A DNA stretch of 64,000 nucleotides from Trichoplusia ni. Lineage: Eukaryota > Arthropoda > Insecta > Lepidoptera > Noctuidae. The notes beneath the pieces are model-generated. The model did no database searches. It was not told the origin of the DNA and saw only the letters and a list, made by a program, of their open reading frames with translations. Where the stretch lies: the NCBI RefSeq assembly GCF_003590095.1, contig NC_039482.1, positions 5,659,657-5,723,656 of the forward strand, in the 5' to 3' direction. Made by a program: the position numbers and the translations under genes. Shown here one piece after another: positions 49,233 through 62,665 of the stretch; within the stretch, counting starts at the first letter, position 1; each line of letters begins with the position of its first letter.

Positions 49233-51581
49233 AGATAATAAATATCTTAAATCCGATAGAGAGACATTGCATTCTCAATTTTTCTATTGTTTTATATCTT
49301 TTTTGAACTAGAGGTGAGATAGTTTTTAATTTTATACGAGTTTAACATAGAAGGTGCTAAATTAATGTAAATAGTCTATTATTACCTACACGTGTTGTAA
49401 TTTACTCATACGGTTACTATGATTCTATGGTGTATATAAATCAATGCAATACAATTACACTACTAAATTCATACTAGAAGCCGATACTAAAAACTGAAAA
49501 GGCTACCATACTAAAACGGATATCCTAACCAACTAAGTTTGGTTATAATATGTATGAAATCGTAGAATATATCGTAGCATAGACACCTACTCGTAGCTAC
49601 GATATTTTCTATCTCAACTATTCACAAGGAACGTGTAACAACACTAACGTGTTATATTTTCATTAACCTCTTCACCTCTGTGGACGTCAATGTCCGACAC
49701 CGCTGGCACAATCGTGTCAATACAACACAACACTATTAAAAAAAATAGTTTGAATAAGGAATTTTATACAGCCGATTTTGTGTAGGGTTTTAAAAAAAGA
49801 ACGGTTAGAAATTGTAAGTAGATAAAAGGCTTTTGAGAACGTCATTGTCATTAAAAAAAATGTAGAGTAGTGTTCTTATTTCAAATTGTCGGTTTTTTTT
49901 CTTGCTTTACGGGCTCTAGCTACTTACTTTCATTTGAATTGTTAGTCATAATATATTGTTTTTAATGCCTTAGTGGTCATATATAACTCTTCTATTACTC
50001 TTGTCTGTATTGTTGTAGTAGGCTCTTGATAAAGGGTATTTAGGTATCAATCTCAAGTGAACGCAATTTAATCTTAGGAAACAAGATTACCTACACCTAT
50101 AAACAACACTTGGCGACAAGAAGAAAAATCATTGTAAATAGAATATGTTATTGTATCTGCAGATACTGTAGATATTTTTCACAGTTAAAAAGTTATCAAT
50201 AATGAAATGTATCTTTGAGTAGTTTAAAAAGCTATAAACTAAAAAAAACCTGAAGAGATTTTTGTTTCTACGCTCCGGTCTCCGTAAAAGATTGAAAAAA
50301 AAACATTTGACAGATATATTCTAAAGACAAGTTTTAAATAAATACAATGACATAAGTTGTGAGAAAAATATAGGTGATACCGCATAACACCGATAGTTTA
50401 TAATATTAAGATTAAATTGGAAAATTACCGGGTTAATTTTACACACGTTTCACGCCACATTTTTAAATAAACGCACGTTAAGCTTATAAACTCGTGCTAA
50501 ATTACTTGTAACAAATATTATAAGACGGTAAATTCTTATTGGAATCTTGTTATTGGTTTATTTTTATATTTTTATGTATATATATTATAAATGTTGGTGT
50601 TGTTTACTGAAAAGTTCGTTAGTTTTGGTTTTGTTAATCAATACAATTACTAGACATATCATACAATTATTAGATCTTAGCCTAATAGACTAGAGCAAGG
50701 TCTATGGTACAGTAATTTTTATTCATTTTAAATGAAAGATTAATGGTTAACATTTTAAATTGACCATTTTCAATATGTCTTTTCGTGTTAATATTATCAA
50801 GATTTCTTATTCTCAGTATCAAGATGAAAACGCGAAAGTGGAAAATTATTTTAGCTATCGATAAAATGCTGCGTTGATATTCAAACTTCATACAAGTTAC
50901 CTACTTGAAAGAAAAAACAAAAATGGCTACAATAGACAAGTATTCTCTGACATAATGTATTTTACGTTTACTCAACCACTAGGTACATCTCTTCCATACA
51001 TATTCATAAGGAACATGGGTCGTATATATTAAAAACGTATTTATTAAAAGACCTAAAATGTAAATTGGGTATCGGTAAATTAACCTTGTCACGTTATATT
51101 CCATTTCAGATACTTTTTAAAAAGATCCAACGGTATTTGTATATTTGACTTTCATCCTGTATTTTTTTAATACTCTACAATTTTAACGCTTTGAAATCTC
51201 ATTCAGGGCCAGATTAATAATAAATATACGTTAATACAGATGAAAACAAAACATAAATCACATCTAGATAAGTTATACTCTGTAATATTTCCATTCAATA
51301 TTTATCTACTTCAGCAAATAGCAGCAATAAATACGCACCATTAACAAACTTGTTTAGCAAAACGATCGCTTTAGAACGTCAATGTATAAAGTTAATGTTT
51401 TACATCACGGCCCAAAAACGAAAAAGCACAATTTCCTTGAAAATCATCCAAATTCGAACTTTAACCGCAACTTGGCACTATAGTAAAATATCTAAAACAC
51501 ATTTGCAAAAAAAAATAACTTGACAACTACACTTTGACACTTCACGTTTTTTTTTTATAAATGTCTGCAAGGTACGCGGTT

Positions 51582-51700
51582 TATAAAAAGTTCGTAATAG
51601 TTGGAGTTGGACGCGGCGAGACACTGCGCTGACGGCTGTGCTCGATCGACTGGAGTCGCAAGCGCAGCTCAACGCCGGCCCGTGCTGAAGGCAGGGGTTC
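51582..51700 (+). promoter_or_regulatory. TATA box followed by GC-rich leader-like sequence
   Basis: TATAAAAAG at 51582-51590, followed about 20-30 bp later by about 100 bp of GC-rich sequence (GACGCGGCGAGACACTGCGC onward), looks like a TATA promoter and 5'UTR on the plus strand. The first downstream ATG (about 51738) opens only a 26-codon frame, and a possible donor (ACG/GTAAAT) lies near 51782. No product is identifiable. A minus-strand regulatory element for Sox15 is an alternative. Confidence 0.3.
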
Positions 51701-53307
51701 TGAATACTCGACAATTTATTAAACTTTACCTCTTCATGATTGGAGATATATTTGTCAGTAATACTGAGTTATATTATACTACGGTAAATGAAGGTTATAT
51801 TTTTATGAATTATTAAAAATGTAGAGCCTTTAAATAAATAATTTGTAATTCGCCACTTAGCCAAATAGTAAAATATTATAAACCTATAAGCATTTTCAAT
51901 TGCAAAGGCATTTTGCTAAGTCTTTTTTCAATACCTAATTAAAATCAAGATTAAGTGGCATTATAATATGATTCATAAAAACGCTTTATAAAGTAACATT
52001 AAATTTAAATGTTTGGTAATACTTACGTTATTGTAACAACTTTACCTAATCATTATTATCTCTACTTTATCATCAGTTCAATAACTGCAAATGAAAAAAT
52101 ATGCTCTACAAATTAACTTGAAAACCCACAAAATGTTTGTGACGTCTGAAAACCTGTTAAGTCAGCGATTGAGAGTGCTAAGAGCCATACACCGAAATTC
52201 CAAAATATAACTGTCTCTTTTGCACACAGAACAAATGAGCTCTTATTAAAGAAGGACGGCAACATTTTTATCAGTGAGCCCATGCGGACCTAGCTTAATT
52301 GATATCGCTTCAATAAGTTGTAAGTAAAGTTTGTACAGATCATTTAAGTTCATGCCCTGTGAGTTTGTAATAAGATATATTTTTAAAAACATTTATCTCC
52401 GGTTTCACAACTTTAAGTTAACTATTAACTAAAAATATGTAAATAATGACTAATAAAAGAGTATGACTATATAAATTTATGAATAGAATAAATATGCTCT
52501 TAGTTCTTACATAAAAATTATAAAAAAACAAAATTGTTTTCGTTGAATGATAATTTCGGCGTGGGATGCGTAAGCGCAGCCGGACAGTGGACACGTTTGA
52601 TTAGCTGCGAGAATACATCTTTTCGTTTCGTCTCGCTCTTTTAAAGACTCTACCTCCGTGTTAGAGGGAGACAACATAATGTTTACATCTTTATGGACCG
52701 AAGAGACGTGGCTTTAATGGGATCTTCCCAGATGTGGTGATCGGTTAATTTTTGTAGGTAGGAGGAAATAAATACGAGAGTTTTACATAGCGGCCAGTTT
52801 TTTATGTTATTTATTAAGCGTTAAAGTTGACTGCATTTTAATAGTCATCAAGTTACATGGAGTCGTTTAATTTGTATCTATATTTATGGCGGTTTTTGTT
52901 GGTTGTGTCATTGATTATGTTGAGGACTCTACATTTTTTTGTTATAGTTTGATGATCTGATAATTATATGCTAATCTGTGGTATTCTTCCATATATCAAA
53001 TGTACGTAGGTTAAATTGTAGAGTCAGTCGTTTTTAGCTATTTTTTACTCTACAGGAACAATAATAGCATAGATTAGAGAATACCCGCGTACTCGGTGTC
53101 GTACACACCCTTACATGCTTAAATCTGGTAGTAAGACTACCAGAAGTCAAAAGTTTCCAAACTACGGGTAAAACTGGAAGATACAGATTTAAGTAAAATA
53201 TGTATGAGGTTCAAAACCTCTAAACCGATCATCCTGGATATGAAGGGTCTCTTCTTTACAAGTTCCTCTGTAAAGTAGAGTAATTAGTAGTAGTAGTAAT
53301 TCTATAT

Positions 53308-53455
53308 GAAGGATTGCAACGCATTGCCATACATCGACACAAAAACGCGGATGACGTATCACGGCGGTTCAGGTTTAGTCAGTAAAAGTCTGACACTACC
53401 CATTTCCTCTCCCGAGGGAGTTTTCAGTAAATGTCCATGAGGATTCCCCCGCTTA
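53308..53455 (+). repeat. Noctuid-type dispersed repeat, copy 2
   Basis: Runs from AAGGATTGCAACGCATTGCC through GCGGATGACGTATCACGGCG, AGTCAGTAAAAGTCTGACAC and TCCATGAGGATTCCCCCGC. The copy at 59078..59218 is its inverted counterpart over nearly the whole length, 5.6 kb away. Confidence 0.65.
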
Positions 53456-55449
53456 AACAAAAAAAAAAAAGTAGTAGTAATTCTAAGAAATTTGGATTTC
53501 AATAACAAATTGTAAGCACTGTCGTGGAGCTATAATTTTCACCACATGACATAATACCCACTGATAATAAACTAAACACGAGTTAATTATTCTGAATCTC
53601 GAGTAACTGGAAAGTAAGAAACATAAAGAACCGAGATTTTTTTTCATCATACACAACCCGTGTTAGAAAACCTTTAAAACAATTTAAAATAAAGTACCGT
53701 CAGCTTACAGTTAGCAAGTGATGTCATGATTGTTCTCATTTTGTTTACGTAAACGTGAGGCATGTAAACCACAACAAACACATTTTCTTTTATATTTTTA
53801 ATTTGTGCATAACAACCTCTTTCATATCATATAAATAACCATCAATACTACACCTATAATCAGTAAACAGCGAGGACTTAAATATTCTTTTACGTATCAT
53901 TCTAGACCAGTCTTTAGGACAATTCTATCTTCCATTTATTACGATGTATACAGGACTTTGAATTTCACCACTAGGTAGAGTCTGAAAATGTTTTTAATAA
54001 GTGCTAGATCTTTTAAGATACAGTCAAAATATTGAATCGCATTCTATGAATATAGAATTGAAACTAATCAGCCTATTTCGCTAAAAGGGAATAAATGTGA
54101 AATGCTGACGAAGAACGAGGAAAAAGTTGAAACTTTAACAAGAACTGGCTTTAATTACCTCATCCAGAATGATAACCAAGACCTTGCTCTGTAGTACGAC
54201 AATAAGTGAAACAATTACAAGTATTTATTGAGCCACAAAACCTCTTTTCGTCTCACATTCTTCTTTCGAAAGCAGGACTTTACATTTTTCATAAAGAGCA
54301 ATACATCGTCCTCCTCCCCATATATCGTGATCCCATCGCTTCATATTTCAGCTACCAACCTCTTACCATACAGTCATCCATCGAGCGAGTGGTGACGAGT
54401 GTGAAACCTGTCCACTTGAGGTGCACGCCCCAGATAACATCTTGATTGTGTCAACTGCCTTGTCGAGTACAACTGAACGACATACTGGTGTTATATGCTA
54501 AATGAAAAGTGAGATCGATTTGATGGGAAAACGTAGAGTTTAGAATCATTGCAAGGCATTTTTTATTAAATTCTTTGATTGTAACGATCGGTAATGCATA
54601 TATTAAATGTGAAGCGAAGTTATTGAAAACGTCGACAAGTTATTAGTTATATGCGAACATTACATACAACTCAAAATATTCTCTATAACACTGAAATCGA
54701 ATAAGGTAATGCAAATGAATACTGAATAAGGATCTGTAAACAAAAAGTATTTATAAAAACTTCTCAAAGATATTGGACAACAAATTTGTTCAAAAATGCT
54801 TCTGACAAGATTAAATACCGCTAGCACCAGTTTTGCTTGCAGGTGTACACAAAAATGCGCGAGCATGTTTCGGAGATCATGAAAGTGGAAAATCACCCAT
54901 AATAGTCGAGCATTCGCTGTAAACGTCAACATACCTACATAATGTCATACACGGATTCCATACATCGAAATATAAAACATGTCGATGTTGATTTTGCTGC
55001 CAAAATGACGAGAACACATAATGGAGCTGTTTGTAGAAAGATATGTCAAGCGAAACCTTTTTTAATGCCTTTTCAGTTTTTAGAAATACATTTTAAGAAT
55101 TTAGCAGATACTTAATAGCGATTTATTTCAGAAAGTAAAATCGACATTACCAAATAAAGAGAAATGAACATTACCAAATAAACAACATTTATACATGCCT
55201 GTTGAAAAAGCCGTTGCAGAAAAGACGACAATTTTTTTCTAATCTGTTCCGAAATCCATATTCCAATTAATAATTTTCATATTTAACGCCTGGGTCTAAA
55301 GAAAAGTTACAGTCCTACATACTCTACAATCGCTTATGTTAATAGAAAACGCAAAACAATTTGGAAATGTCATTTTATGAGTCATGTGACTCAACTCTGT
55401 AATTTTTATACAATAAAGCATTTTCTATCGACGTTAACAGTTGTAGAAT

Positions 55450-55690
55450 AATCGATTTAAAAATCTAAATACCCACGGTTTAAAATGTCACTCTATTCAA
55501 ATTTTATAAAAATCGGTCCTGCCGTTTTATAGTTGTAAATTGCATTACCATCCGGTTTGAAGCTACCCTGAAAACTTCAGCCTGCAAGCTTATCGACAAG
55601 TGCGTCAAAATTGATTTACATAAATCCAACCGGAATGACAAACAAACAGACATTCAAACAAACCAACAAGAAAGTGAATGTATAAAAACA
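55450..55690. repeat. Decayed transposon-derived segment
   Basis: Holds TATAAAAATCGGTCCTGCCG and GACAAACAAACAGACATTCA, fragments typical of lepidopteran non-autonomous elements. Too divergent to delimit or classify. Confidence 0.35.
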
Positions 55691-56221
55691 TAGAAAAAAT
55701 CGTTTGGCTAATCGAGCGGCACATGTTTCCAAAAAAAACTAACAATAATCTGCTGATATTCAAATCCTTTCCAGTACGTCAATAAGCTGTGCAATCTCCA
55801 AAACGCATGAAACAAACTTCATACACATAAATATGTTTTGAAATTCAATAGTTCACATTGAGACTTCAGTGCGGTGAATTATGATCAAGAATGTAGGTAT
55901 ATAATATAGTAATACAATGTATTCGTAAACGGTTATATACCAAAGTTGTGCGACAACTATCTCTGAGTATATAAGGGTATGTATGCATTGCTGTTTATGT
56001 ACTTGATTTCTTGATAAACTTGTTGCCACCTCAAAGGAGACCGCTTGCTGTACCGACTCTACTTTGTATTGACAAGTTTATGCTACGATGTTAAAATATT
56101 CAAATTATTTTTATTTGTAATTGCAGACACCTGCCGTATCGAGATAAATGAATGCGTTTTTAATATCTGTACTGTTCTAAGAACGCATAAGAAACAATTA
56201 ATCCATTTTATAATTGGAGAC

Positions 56222-56420
56222 CAGGGCCCCGATTCTATTATTTACAATGGCCGATGACTTGAATTTGATTAAATTGGCACTATTTGTATTATTCTAAGCA
56301 TTTTTCCAATACAAAAGTTGGTATATCAATGTTGGTAATTGTTGGTCAATACAATGAATTTCCAATTATAGTATTGGCAAAATGCTTAAGAGAATAGGAA
56401 TAAGTAAAAAAATCCAACTG
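56222..56420. mobile_element. Truncated copy of the CAGGGCC terminal-repeat element
   Basis: The left end CAGGGCCCCGATTCTATTAT, then TTACAATGGCCGATGA, matches the terminal repeats of the element at 30310. Internal blocks AAGCATTTTTCC and AAAATGCTTAAGAGAATAGG are shared as well. The sequence diverges after ATCCAACTG, so the right terminal repeat is missing. Confidence 0.5.
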
Positions 56421-57018
56421 TCGAGTTCAAGTGCGACAGGAACCGCGAAACGCAACTAGTTAACATAAGCAAAGAGTCTGACCATAATAGGGAAACCGCT
56501 TTATATAATTATGATTTTTGTAAAATAGATCACTGTCGTTTATTCACTAATTAATAAATAACAAGGGAGTGGGAATTCGGAAATTTTACGCCTAAAACAT
56601 ATCAACGTTATTTACATACAAGTTCCAGGTTTAAAAAAAAACACGTTTCAGCACTCGAAAAGAGTCTTCTGAAAAGGCGAAACAAATAAAAATTTAGACA
56701 AACTCATCAATGCAAAGAACCGTTGTAGAAACCAAATAAGTAAAGGGAAGGTCTTTTGAATTTCAAATCCCTTCGTCGCTCCACAAAATAGGGGTAGAAA
56801 TAAGATATGTAATTTCTTATTATTCCATCTTGTCTTAATATTCCAAGAAGGAAACCATTCTTTAAACCATCTTGGCGCCAAAGACTCTGCTAAAAATCGT
56901 AGGCGCCACAAACTTCGAAACAACCTATGGCCAATAACCACCGACGCGACCAAATCAAGAATCATTCAAGCAAGTCAAGCTAACTTCAGACAGGCAGTAA
57001 TCAATTGGATCTCTACTC

Positions 57019-57027
57019 TATAAAAGG
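57019..57027 (+). promoter_or_regulatory. Isolated TATAAAAGG motif
   Basis: A consensus TATA box, but no clear initiator or coding exon follows within several hundred bases. Recorded as a weak candidate promoter only. Confidence 0.15.
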
Positions 57028-57369
57028 CTGTGCGTTACACCGCTGTCAACAGCTCCCCAGATCATATCAGCCTACCCACGTAACTAAGACATTAGCAAGC
57101 ACAGTTCAGGGACCTAGTGTAATGATGATTTGTCGTAATTAAAGCGAAAGGAAGGACGCTCGTATCGCGCCATCGAGAAAGTAAGAGTGTGACAATTTTA
57201 CGCTCGCGACGCACGCGCACTGAACTTGACGTCTAATGCGAGATACGGTACTGATGGCAGACAAAGCTTTCTATGTAAAATAAAAAGGTTTTTTTATATA
57301 AGGCGAAGTAGCAAGAAAAAAAGGCCTAATTTGAGTCTGATCCGCGACACTGGAGTTTCTTTCCAAATG

Positions 57370-57525
57370 CAATCTTTATTTTTAGTATTTGATCTTAAAG
57401 AGGCAATAGAAATGCATGATCTGTTAAAATTTCGACTGTCTGGCTATTAGGGTTCTTGAGATACAGCCTGGTAATTGGCGGAAAGGCGGATAGACATTGC
57501 ATCGATGCCGCAGTAAAAGGATAGG
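57370..57525 (+). repeat. Dispersed repeat with GAGATACAGCC core, copy 3
   Basis: GACTGTCTGGCTATTAGGGT, then TCTTGAGATACAGCCTGGTA and GGATAGACATTGCATCG, ordered as in the copies at 5745 and 16997. Confidence 0.45.
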
Positions 57526-57999
57526 AAAATGAAACAATAAAGTATATTTTTTTGGCTAAACTCTTTTTCCTTTTTGCTTTAATACTTTTATGTATCTACA
57601 TGTAACTACAATGCAACGAATACGTAAAGAAAAATAAAATCACTACTTTTCTGAAGCACCTTTTTGTCAGCCAGTACACGATTCGAGTCGATGCTTGCGC
57701 AGATCTCGCCGAAATTGTCTCTGCGCAATTTCCCGCCACTTTCCATATTGTCTATGATTGTGTAACGCACATATGTTTGGTAATTCGATTACCTAACCGA
57801 AATTTTATGTTGTGGTCTTAGAAATATACTTATTACTTTAAATTTCTCAATATAACTTCGATTTTCAAGTTTCGGGCTTGTTACGTTTTAGTTTTCAATA
57901 GTCTGTTGACGTTGCACGGATTATCTAGATTTCAGTTTTATTTTAGATGTTTATATGGTTATGCCTCATTCGCATTTTATTAACCACTTCGTTACTTGC

Positions 58000-58130
58000 A
58001 AAGACACCCAGACTTAGGACAAGCATTCGTGGATCACGCAAACGCTTGTCCTACGCGGGGATCGACCCGCGACACGTCGCGCACAGTGGGTTTAGTGTGA
58101 TGACTGCAACCACTTGGCTATCCGTTCAGT
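58000..58130 (-). mobile_element. tRNA-derived SINE, copy 3
   Basis: On the minus strand: A-box-like GGATAGCCAAGTGGTTG, CCCACTGTGCGCGACGTGTC, B-box-like GCGGGTCGATCCCC, then ACGAATGCTTGTCCTAAGTC. It lacks the 3' tail seen in copies 1 and 4. Confidence 0.7.
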
Positions 58131-59077
58131 GCTGTGTGTTTCTGTTGCAAAACGTTATCATTGAAAAAGTAACGAATATTTAGGAAAAATCAGCTTGCTC
58201 TTACGAAATTCTACCAGTCAATACAAAAGTTAACAAAAAAATAATTGAAGGCACGTGCAGCGCGCCTTCGGATATTGTCTGGAATTCATTCCACTTCAAA
58301 ACTACTAATTAGTTACTTGGTTACCAGGTTTCAATATTTAAATTCCAGGATTTCTTACGATGTTTTCCTTACACTTATTAAAAAGTAACTCAGTTTTAAG
58401 TATTATAAGCACTAAGCTGTACCTAACCTTTTCGTACCTATCGAGTCAAAAACTTTCATTTTCTATGCATCAGACAACAACTATTTGTGTATTCCGTTGG
58501 ATCTTACGACACTAATGTTGCCAACTTTAAAAAAACAGTCGCCGGTAGCGTAGGGTCGCCGCGGAAGGCAATATCCTGTTTCCTGTTAACCCCTTTTTTA
58601 TTTTAATGCACAATTATAAAGTTATTCGCTTGATTTCGTCAGCACTGCTCGCTTGAATGTAAATTGACATTAAACGCGTAATCTGAGGGTGGTCTTTATT
58701 TATTTATGTAGTAATGCATTTTTTATATTTATTGTTTAATAGCTTTTAACTTGGATTTATTATGCTGGTGTTATTTTATTGAATACTTACTCATTATAGT
58801 AAACAGGAACGATATTCTTTTTTCTTTCGTTTAGGGCAACCACTGCTTTACTGCGGAGCAACACCTAGCTAACACCTAGTCTTAAAGCAATATTATTGAG
58901 AGTGAGAAACAGAAATGCCGCCTACGCCGTGTATAGCGCTATTGGAAATAGTCTGATTTTGAAATAGCGAGACATATTATTAAGACAAGTAACAACCGCG
59001 ATTTTTTTAGTAATTGGACATGTTTCCCAACTCTTGCATTAAAAATTGCGGTGGTTTTACACTTCTTTTTGCTAAGG

Positions 59078-59218
59078 CGGGGGAATCTTCATGGACACCT
59101 ACTTCCTCGGGGGTGGAAATGGGTAGTGTCAGACTCTTACTGACTATACCGCATACCGCCGTGCTACGTCATCCGCGTTCGGTATATAGCAATGCGTTGC
59201 AATCCTTCATACACTGAC
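59078..59218 (-). repeat. Noctuid-type dispersed repeat, copy 3 (inverted)
   Basis: Reverse-complement match to 53308..53455: GGGGGAATCTTCATGGACAC, GGTAGTGTCAGACTCTTACT, GTGCTACGTCATCCGCG and GCAATGCGTTGCAATCCTTC. Confidence 0.65.
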
Positions 59219-59255
59219 CGCGATGGTTTTACCCTAGTGTGACTTTTAATTTTTA

Positions 59256-59478
59256 CTAGCTTTTTGCCCGCGGCTTCGCCCGCGTCGAGGTCGGTTATAT
59301 CGCGTTTCCAAAAGAACTCTTCAAAAGTCCGGGTTAAAAACTATCCTATGTTCTTTCTCAAGGTCAACTTTATCTCTGTACCAAATTTCATTAAAATCAG
59401 TTCAGTGGTTTAGACGTGAAAGTGTAACAGACAGACAGACAGAGTTACTTTCACATTTATAATATTATATAGTAAGGA
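59256..59478 (-). mobile_element. Non-autonomous Helitron-like element
   Basis: On the minus strand it ends CGCGGGCGAAGCCGCGGGC, then AAAAAGCTAG^T, giving a strong subterminal hairpin and CTAG terminus at 59256-59259. Its 5' part carries GAAAGTAACTCTGTCTGTCT, GTCTAAACCACTGAACTGAT and GAAATTTGGTACAGAGATAA. The right (5') end is approximate. An ACAG microsatellite-like run lies inside at about 59430. The same family is present, truncated, at 63261. Confidence 0.7.
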
Positions 59479-62358
59479 AGTAAGGATTATTTTATTTATT
59501 TTTATTTAAATTTAAAACAACTCTACCAGCCAACCGATGCTATATCTAGTTGCAAGCTCAAAAGTTCAGTGAATTCAATATTTTGTACATCTCCTAGCGC
59601 GCGCCTGCCTTAACTATAAAAATGTTTAACATCTACGACTCTTAAATTGTAGCCAGGCACTCAACATTCTTGAGATACGTTTACAAAGAGATGATACGAG
59701 ACCTTAATACCTTAAAGCCGTTTGCAACAAAGTAAACAAAATCAACCGAAAATATTTCTCAATTTTATGTGAATTCTACCAAAAATATTACTACCGTAGA
59801 CGTTCATAACTACCCTCTATCATGAAAGTACAAAATGTCAACTTAACAATTAGCTACGTTCATATTTTACCAAATACAACTTCTTTGAAACTGTCATATA
59901 AAACAAAAAAAAAGTAAATTAATTTATAACGATAAAAGAATGCAATAACTTAAGTAATTATTGGTGAGACACCATTAATTAACTTTTTGTTTAAAGTTGA
60001 CTTTTGTGTTTCGCGGAATGGTAAACAGCTGCTAATTAAAAATATTTTGTGACGCGTCAAAATGTCACTTTTACCTAAAACTATAGAGTAATTTAAGAAA
60101 TAATTATTTGATAGAAATTTAGAAAGCTTTAGGAGAATCAATAATCTCTTACATAATTCTAAATAAATTAAGCTTAAAATAAATAATACTTTCCAACAGA
60201 TACACATAATTAATGACTTTGACTTGAAAAATACGACCGTCTTGCTAAGAATTAGAGTGCAGCAGGCGAAGCGTAGATCAGCGAATTTTATGAAAACAAA
60301 AGTTGCTCTAAGCTGCGAACAACCTGTACCTACAAACAAATTGTATTATTTTCACTTAGTTTAGAAAACCTGTAGAAAACATATTCCTATGATTATAATT
60401 ATAGAAACGTGGAGGAAATGAAACAAAAAACATTCAATAAATACTTTAATTTTAAAACAATTCGGGTTTCATCTTACATTATATGTTTTAGAATTTCTGA
60501 TAACATTTTTACATTTTTATGTGTTTAAAGTAATGTTTAAGTCATGCGTATCTTTATCATAATTTCAGGCACTAAGAATCAAAGCTTATTAGTTCAATAT
60601 CTACCAAATTATTCTAAACAATGGCTATAACAATATTTACAATATGTCATAGATGTTAATTAAACTTAAATCATTTAAGGCTGAACATTTTTTTTAACCA
60701 AAAATGTAGTGCCTAAAAGTTAAGTAAATAGTCGAACTGTCAGATTTGACGTTTATTTAAATTCAGAATCCTAATTTTCAATTAACGGTCATAAGTGACG
60801 TATTAAGTACCTAGTATAAGATTTCCTTTAAGTTAATTTTTTTATAAGTATTGGGACAAATGCATTTTATACCGGTTGAAACTTATTTAAGTAGGCAGAA
60901 ATATAGAACAGTGATTTCGCCTGAACATAACACTAGCCTATGAATGTCCCCTATTGTCTCAATGAAGTCTTGATACTAACTGCACCTTTATTTCTATGAC
61001 AGTAAGGTTGATTTTAGATTTTTTATACTGGAATGGAGTATTGGAGTTTGTACTGGTTTGGATTTGAATTCAAATTCTCCCACACCAACTTTGATTTCTA
61101 AGTCAATTTTATATTTTTAAATGCATCAATAAAACGTGATAGTTAATTCTTTCATACGGGAATAAGACGTTGCCCAGGGGTTGCATTATAACAGGACAAT
61201 ATCTATATTATAATCTTTTAGTCTTAGATGATGATTCAATATTTCTTTTACTATGTAATATTATAGAATTTGTGTAAGAGAGCCGCGCTACGCTGCTTTC
61301 CGCTGGAATGCTAGCTCAGAAATAATAACCCTTTTACATGTTGTTTAGGTAGAGATAAATAGTCCCCAAGCCTTTCAGAAATCAAAGTTATGGTAAGAGT
61401 AACAAATAATATGTTTAATATTGCATTGTTTAAAGAACCGTGTTCACAAAGACACTTTCACAATAAGAGTCAAATAAACCGATGAGATTACATGTCCGCA
61501 AACCCCTAACCGTTACAATCAACTATTAAAACTGTGACCAACTGCATGAAAATACTTTTATAATAATATATTACTTATTTACATAAGTAAGAGGAGTATT
61601 GGCAGTATCTTAAGCTTTTCTGGTTTAAAATGCAATAGAGCTATATATAGACCACTCATATACGATTGAACAATCTTTAAATGCATAAATTATTTGAGTT
61701 AAAATATCCCTCAGCTCTAAAACCGGATTGACAAGAAGGGAATTGAATGTCCTCAAGTAACTCTTATTGGTATTAAGTCTCTTGGTCAGACAATCTCGGC
61801 AGTGATTAGTAGACTTGATAACAAAATTAATTAATCAATCTTCCAGAAACTTGGGTTTATATTTTTAAATACTCCTCTTACTTATGAAATAAGTACTAAT
61901 GTTACTTATCACAAATGCAGTAGTATATCTGTAGTATTAAGTCCTAAAAGAGTCACAGTTATGAAATGAGACATCGTATAAACGGCATCTCGTTTCCACA
62001 AGTATTACTTGAAGAGATTTTGGTAGATCATTAACATCTACTGAATATTGTAATCAACATTTTTTTTCATAACAGGTAACATTTTATTCAATCTAAATAG
62101 TTGTTAACTTGCAATACATTTAGCATCCCATCTCACAGCCTGATAGTGTATGTTACTTCCCATCGTAACCATCAAATCCCGACTTTTTGTACTATGCAAT
62201 AAGGTTTGTTTTCGTGTAACAGAATTAAGTTGGCAGTTACTGCTTATGTTAATATTATTAATTATTCCCAAAATTAAAGTATATCATGGTAATTTATCTT
62301 GTTTGTTGCCAGAAATAAAAAAGACAAAATAAACTTGTATAAAACTTTGTTTGCGACC

Positions 62359-62364
62359 TTTATT
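62359..62364 (-). promoter_or_regulatory. Candidate Gclm poly(A) signal
   Basis: AATAAA on the minus strand about 300 nt downstream of the Gclm stop codon, a plausible 3'UTR length. A second AATAAA (62674-62669) overlaps the last two sense codons of the gene. Confidence 0.45.
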
Positions 62365-62548
62365 GAATCGTTTTTAACATAATTATAATTTATAATGATG
62401 CTGTAAATTATTTTAATACACTATTATCAATTAAAATTCGTTTTAAATCAAGAGATTAACCCTTCCCACCCATCCCTTTGTCTTATTCGTTACAAACCGC
62501 CAATCTTAAAAATGGCAACTGGTTTAAACTGGGGCTAAATTAACAATT

Positions 62549-62613
62549 ATGGCGCAGTTGTGGCCAAACTGTGGCGCAACAGTTGGACAAGTATAGGCCA
62601 ACTGTGGCGCAAC
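62549..62613 (-). repeat. Repeated GCGCCACAGTTGGCC units in the presumed Gclm 3'UTR
   Basis: On the minus strand GTTGCGCCACAGTTGGCC (62613-62596) recurs 34 bp on as GTTGCGCCACAGTTTGGCC (62580-62562), followed by a partial, altered third copy (62565-62549). It lies about 50 nt past the stop codon. Confidence 0.6.
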
Positions 62614-62665
62614 AAAAGTCAGCTTAAATAAATACCTTAGTTACATTATTTAGTATGTATTAGTG

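Larger units (their letters stand above)
43604..62358. other. Interval between Sox15 and Gclm, no coding exon recognised
   Basis: About 19 kb, mostly AT-rich. At its left side it must hold one or more noncoding Sox15 exons and promoter, because an acceptor opens the first coding exon; candidate sequence is at 44040-44150. Other contents are TATCGATA sites (45901, 50854), a SINE (47075), a palindrome (49205), a TATA/GC-rich spot (51582), inverted repeat copies (53308, 59078), a decayed repeat (55450), a TIR element (56222), a TATAAAAGG at 57019, a dispersed repeat (57370), a SINE (58000) and a Helitron-like element (59256). Long AT-rich frames (for example 129 codons at 59950..60339, minus) look non-coding. 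Confidence 0.55.

Noticed and set aside
56648..56965. 105-codon minus-strand open frame ending just upstream of a TATAAAAGG.
   Set aside because: The TATA motif faces the other way and the translation shows no recognisable domain.
59950..60339. 129-codon minus-strand open frame.
   Set aside because: Low-complexity, hydrophobic, AT-driven composition with no recognisable motif or splice context; likely chance.
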